The notes beneath the pieces were generated by a model. That model made no database searches. It saw only the letters and a program-made list of their open reading frames with translations, and was not told the DNA's origin. From positions 1 through 27,480 of the forward strand of contig CAZTIH010000024.1 in the NCBI GenBank assembly GCA_964613675.1: a stretch of DNA of 27,480 bases, read 5' to 3'. This document shows, in pieces, positions 24,422 through 27,480 of this stretch (positions are counted from its first letter, which is position 1; the number at the start of each line of letters is the position of its first letter). This DNA comes from DAIUCA01 sp964613675. Its GTDB lineage: Bacteria > Pseudomonadota > Gammaproteobacteria > Competibacterales > Competibacteraceae. The position numbers were made by a program, and so were the translations under genes.

Positions 24422-24453
24422 GAAAAGTTAGCCCGTCGGTTAACGCGCTAACT
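24422..24453 (-). terminator. Rho-independent terminator of the DUF305 gene
   Basis: On the minus strand AGTTAGC, then CGT, a 6-base loop, ACG and GCTAACT form a long hairpin with one C/G-opposed mismatch, followed directly by TTTT. The 7-bp outer arms are 24426-24432 and 24447-24453, and the T-run is 24422-24425 (complement). It lies 19 bases beyond the DUF305 stop and before the lipoprotein start. Confidence 0.65.
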
Positions 24454-24471
24454 CAGTCTATTATGGATTTC

Positions 24472-25065
24472 TTAATGAGCGTGAAGGTTTGTTGGAGATA
24501 AGTTGCCTTCTGAGGTGTCTTCCAGCCAACGACGCAGTGATTCAATTTCTTCATTTTGTGTTGCGATAATGCGTTCTGCAAAAGCTCTTAGTGCGGGACG
24601 TTCCGTAACTTTCAACACGGACTGCGCCATCTCAATAGCCCCTTGATGGTGCAAAATCATATCCTCCATGTATTGCTGATCTAATACCCCTCCTGTTTTA
24701 TCTGTTAAAGGGCGCATCATGGGTTGATACTGCTGTTGATCTACATAATCCATCAGAAACCAGGTTCTGAACCACTCCTTCATTTGGTCGATCTCAGCAG
24801 TCTGCACTGCAATCACGGCTTCAACAAATTGCCTGATTTCTGGGCGAGTGGTTCGGGTCATCAGATATGCCGAAGTCTCGACTGCTTCCTGATGATGAGG
24901 GATCATTTCTAGCAAAAATGCTTTGTCATCAGAAATCTCAGAATGATGTGTGTGGGCGTGGTCATCTAAAGATGTCGCGATCACTACATTGCCCCAGCTT
25001 CCCAATAATATGAATAAAAACAGCGTATTAAGACAACATAAAATCTTCATCGGATGATCGCTCAT
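24472..25065 (-). CDS. Exported DUF305 ferritin-like protein
   Basis: The 197-aa protein has an N-terminal hydrophobic signal (LNTLFLFILLGSWGNVVIA) and two copies of the DUF305 helical motif: FLLEMIPHHQEAVETS and YMEDMILHHQGAIEMA. Each is followed by a second helix (IAVQTAEIDQMKEW and IATQNEEIESLRRWL). His/Glu/Met-rich four-helix bundles of this family are often linked to copper or other metals in the periplasm. Additional His clusters flank the domain (DDHAHTHHSE, LHAH). Start ATG 25063-25065 follows TTGAGTA; a second ATG 15 bases in is possible. It sits 54 bases after the response-regulator gene but has its own terminator. Confidence 0.85.
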   Translation of the reverse strand: MSDHPMKILCCLNTLFLFILLGSWGNVVIATSLDDHAHTHHSEISDDKAFLLEMIPHHQEAVETSAYLMTRTTRPEIRQFVEAVIAVQTAEIDQMKEWFRTWFLMDYVDQQQYQPMMRPLTDKTGGVLDQQYMEDMILHHQGAIEMAQSVLKVTERPALRAFAERIIATQNEEIESLRRWLEDTSEGNLSPTNLHAH

Positions 25066-25119
25066 TACTCAACCAGGTTAGTTAACCAGAAAGATTGTTG
25101 AAAGCACGCTAATACAACG

Positions 25120-26118
25120 CTATGTACGCACGCCCAACAACCATTTTTGCCCCAAAGACTTGATTTGACTCAACATTCTGCCCGCAAAACTCGGTTGGCG
25201 CGCTTTAATAGGTTCAACTTGATGACGAACCAGGAGCTTCGGATCATGGCAGTGGCGTTGGTAAAACTGCATTCCCTGTTGCAGACTTAATCGTAACCAG
25301 TTATCGCCAATGGGTCTTCGCAAATAACGGAATACTTGACCTTGATTAATAAGTTCTACTGCCGTACTGGCATCCATCTGATGCGTCAAAACAATTGTCA
25401 TTACTGCAGGATATTCAGCCTTTAGAAGTTTGATAAAATCCGTCGTATCTACCGAATTAACTTCAACTTCAGAAATCACGACCCCTATGGGCGACGTATT
25501 CAGATAGGCCAAAGCCGATTCAACGCTATTCGCGCCGTAAACGGGAATTGCAATTCCCACAAGACGTTGTACCTGTTGCAGAATCTCTTCACCATCATCT
25601 AGTACCAAAATTCCCGCATCTAAAATTGGATCGAGAACCTCTTTTTTGGGCTGAGCAGAAGAGATAAGGCCCAAATGATGTGCCGCCGAATCGTCTAACA
25701 CGATAGCTGTCGTCTGGCCACTTGGTTCGCTTATATCCCCGGTTTCAATCGCCGCACGCATCGCTAAATCTACTAAAGCGCGTAGTGCATCATTATCCCA
25801 AGGTTTATTGATGAAGCGGAACACTTCGCCTTCATTAATCGAATCGACAATAGCTTTCAGATCAGCATAACCCGTTAACAGAAGTCTTAATGTATTTGGA
25901 GAGATCTCTTTAGCTTGTCGCAGTAGCTCAACCCCCTCCATACCCGGCATCCGTTGATCGCTTACGAGTACCTGAATATGCTCGCGTTTCAGAATCTCAA
26001 GCGCTTCTGGGCCACTGTTCGCTAACAAGATACGATAACGCCCGCGAAACAAAGCTTTTAATGAAATCAAGATGTTACGTTCGTCATCGACGAATAACAC
26101 TGTAGGTTGTTCAGACAT
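25120..26118 (-). CDS. Response regulator with a true and a degenerate receiver domain
   Basis: The 332-aa protein has two CheY-like domains and no obvious output domain. REC1 (residues 5-122) is complete: VDDE (Asp11, Asp12), phospho-acceptor Asp54 in LVSDQRMPG, Thr in LTGYAD and Lys105 in NKPWD, in the RpfG/HupR-like style. REC2 (about 168-290) keeps VLDDGEE but has Glu217 (VVISEVEV) at the phospho-acceptor place and Arg for the conserved Lys (YLRRPIG), so it should not be phosphorylated. The C-terminal tail is basic (RMLSQIKSLGQKW). It follows the histidine-kinase gene by 34 bases, with a strong GAGGAGAA Shine-Dalgarno, so the two are cognate partners in one operon. Confidence 0.9.
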   Translation of the reverse strand: MSEQPTVLFVDDERNILISLKALFRGRYRILLANSGPEALEILKREHIQVLVSDQRMPGMEGVELLRQAKEISPNTLRLLLTGYADLKAIVDSINEGEVFRFINKPWDNDALRALVDLAMRAAIETGDISEPSGQTTAIVLDDSAAHHLGLISSAQPKKEVLDPILDAGILVLDDGEEILQQVQRLVGIAIPVYGANSVESALAYLNTSPIGVVISEVEVNSVDTTDFIKLLKAEYPAVMTIVLTHQMDASTAVELINQGQVFRYLRRPIGDNWLRLSLQQGMQFYQRHCHDPKLLVRHQVEPIKARQPSFAGRMLSQIKSLGQKWLLGVRT

Positions 26119-26152
26119 GACACATTCTCCTCAAAATAGATGCGCCACAAGT

Positions 26153-27480
26153 TTACGCCGCAACTCGCTGGCTCGGCGCATTCTTCGGTAAAGTCACAGT
26201 AAAACAAGTACCTACATTCACAGTCGATTCTACTCGGATCTCACCACTGTGAGATTGAATAATTTTATAGACAATGGATAGCCCTAATCCGGTACCTTGA
26301 CCCACGGGTTTAGTGGTAAAAAAAGGATCGAAGATTTTTTGCAGAATTTCTGCGGGAATTCCTTTTCCGTTATCTGCAATTTGAATCTGTACTTTATCGC
26401 CAAGATCAAGACTTCGCAGCGTGATGGTCCCACCACTCTCGGGTAAAGCCTGAGCCGCGTTCATGATGAGGTTTAAGAACACTTGGTTAATTTGTGACGG
26501 TGCACACCGAACCATTTCCAAAGGCGCTAAATCGCGAATCACTTCCGCTTTCTGCTTAAGCGCGTTATTAGCGATTAACAGAACGTCTTCTAACCCCTTG
26601 TTTAAATCGACATTTTCAATTCTTTCTCGATCTAAACGACTAAAATCTTTCAAACTTTTGACGATCTGCGCAATGCTATCCAACCCTTGCAGACAGACTT
26701 GACTTAGCTCCACCATCTCTTCCACTAAACCATCTTCATGCAACGCCTTTGCCTCTTCTGTCATTGGCCCAAGTCGCTCAAGTAGTTGAATTAATTGGGA
26801 AACAGGGCCAGCCGCCTCATCGCGTTCGTCGAGTTTAGCCGCATGTTCAACTACCCCCGCCACTTGTGGTAACTGCTCGGCCATCAGCGCGATATTGCTA
26901 CGGGTGTACGCCAACGGTGTGTTGATCTCGTGAGCCACGCCCGCAATCATCTGTCCCAAGGAGGCCATTTTTTCAGATTGAATAAGCTGCGTTTCAGATT
27001 CTTTCAGATCATGTAACGCCTTAGTTAGCTCTTGGGTACGAATCTGCACTCGCTCTTCTAATTCTTCGTTGATGTGGGAAAGCCGCTCGTTCGCAATGTC
27101 CAGAGCAAAGTAGCTACGCTGTAATCGGTAGCCCACAAACAACAATCCCAAGGTTAATAATCCTGCCAAACCCACTAATGGCGGTCCCATTGCTTCGGTT
27201 TGTGCCACCCGCGCCTGATGGAAGTCACTGTAATTGCGCAATAAATTTGCCAAGTGTTCGGCGGTCGGCAACGCAAGCAGAGTCTCTAACTGTTCATCTG
27301 CACGGGCTTTCTGACGCAAAATCGTCTGTGCATGATTCAGAACAATGGTTAATGGTAACGAACGCTGTTCTATCGAACTCGCATTTAACTGTTCTCGCAA
27401 CCATTGCAAGGTATTTGTTGCGGCATCCCGTGCCGACAGTTGCCCCAGCAAATTGTACTCAAGTAATTGATCTTTCAATA
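26153..27480 (-). CDS. Membrane sensor histidine kinase (5' end beyond window)
   Basis: The frame is open to the right edge, so the N-terminus is missing; the TTG at 27476-27478 need not be the start. Using that TTG as residue 1, residues 1-97 are an all-helical, probably periplasmic segment (LLALPTAEHLANLL is reminiscent of DAHL sensors, tentative). One membrane helix spans about 99-119, and a coiled coil about 125-168. HisKA has the phospho-acceptor His183 in AGVAHEINTPLAY, the ZraS/NtrB-like form. The ATPase domain shows NLIMNAAQAL (N box), DNGKGI (G1), FFTTKPVGQGTG (F/G2) and LGLSIVYKI. The response regulator follows 34 bases downstream. The signal sensed is unknown. Confidence 0.9.
   Translation of the reverse strand, partial: LKDQLLEYNLLGQLSARDAATNTLQWLREQLNASSIEQRSLPLTIVLNHAQTILRQKARADEQLETLLALPTAEHLANLLRNYSDFHQARVAQTEAMGPPLVGLAGLLTLGLLFVGYRLQRSYFALDIANERLSHINEELEERVQIRTQELTKALHDLKESETQLIQSEKMASLGQMIAGVAHEINTPLAYTRSNIALMAEQLPQVAGVVEHAAKLDERDEAAGPVSQLIQLLERLGPMTEEAKALHEDGLVEEMVELSQVCLQGLDSIAQIVKSLKDFSRLDRERIENVDLNKGLEDVLLIANNALKQKAEVIRDLAPLEMVRCAPSQINQVFLNLIMNAAQALPESGGTITLRSLDLGDKVQIQIADNGKGIPAEILQKIFDPFFTTKPVGQGTGLGLSIVYKIIQSHSGEIRVESTVNVGTCFTVTLPKNAPSQRVAA

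Noticed and set aside
1..27480. CRISPR array, prophage or integrated element
   Set aside because: No regularly spaced repeats, integrase, phage structural genes or tRNA-associated direct repeats were seen.

Overview
The window looks like a chromosomal stretch of a gammaproteobacterium of roughly 50-55% GC. The inference rests on a tsaB-yoaA gene pair like that of Escherichia coli and on close matches, recalled from memory, to E. coli TyrS, MepK/YcbK, RlmK, YqhA, XthA, RsmE and ProQ. A sulfur-oxidiser-like lineage is possible but unproven. By eye the right third (from about 19.4 kb) is more AT-rich than the left two thirds. GTG and TTG starts are common.

Left part (1-9.6 kb). The minus strand carries yoaA (Fe-S DNA helicase) overlapping tsaB (tRNA t6A synthesis), then a 22-codon leader ORF coupled by an ATGA overlap to a secreted protein that runs off the left edge. 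On the plus strand come a small membrane protein and a 617-aa P-loop ATPase of unknown function. Next are a secreted SH3b protein divergent from tyrS, whose HIGH signature is altered to TIGN. A pteridine-reductase-type SDR and a small membrane protein follow on the minus strand, then a YqhA-type membrane protein and a stand-alone RlmK-type rRNA methyltransferase.

Centre (9.7-17.1 kb). A Tat-exported MepK-like murein endopeptidase faces the most unusual gene of the window: a 1032-aa minus-strand protein. It joins two cyclic-nucleotide-binding domains, a BFD-like [2Fe-2S] domain, a degenerate ferredoxin-reductase-like module and a C-terminal nitric-oxide-synthase oxygenase-like domain. In that last domain the haem-ligating Cys and the arginine-binding Glu are both replaced by Ala in my alignment. 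Upstream is a scar region with a truncated C5-cytosine methyltransferase 3' end and an IS200/IS605-like end hairpin. Then come an SPFH/slipin protein, a 540-bp gene-free stretch full of hairpins (candidate structured RNA), and a photolyase.

Right part (17.1-27.5 kb). This holds a tupB-tupC-tupA tungstate transporter operon, an RNA chaperone of the ProQ/FinO family with long disordered tails, xthA, an ADP-ribosylglycohydrolase divergent from rsmE, an alpha/beta-hydrolase lipoprotein, and a DUF305 protein with a good terminator. A histidine kinase (cut by the right edge) with a dual-receiver response regulator closes the window.

Most genes are housekeeping. The accessory or unexplained content is the NOS-like fusion protein, the scar and structured region flanking the SPFH gene, the ATPase pair, and the leader ORF.
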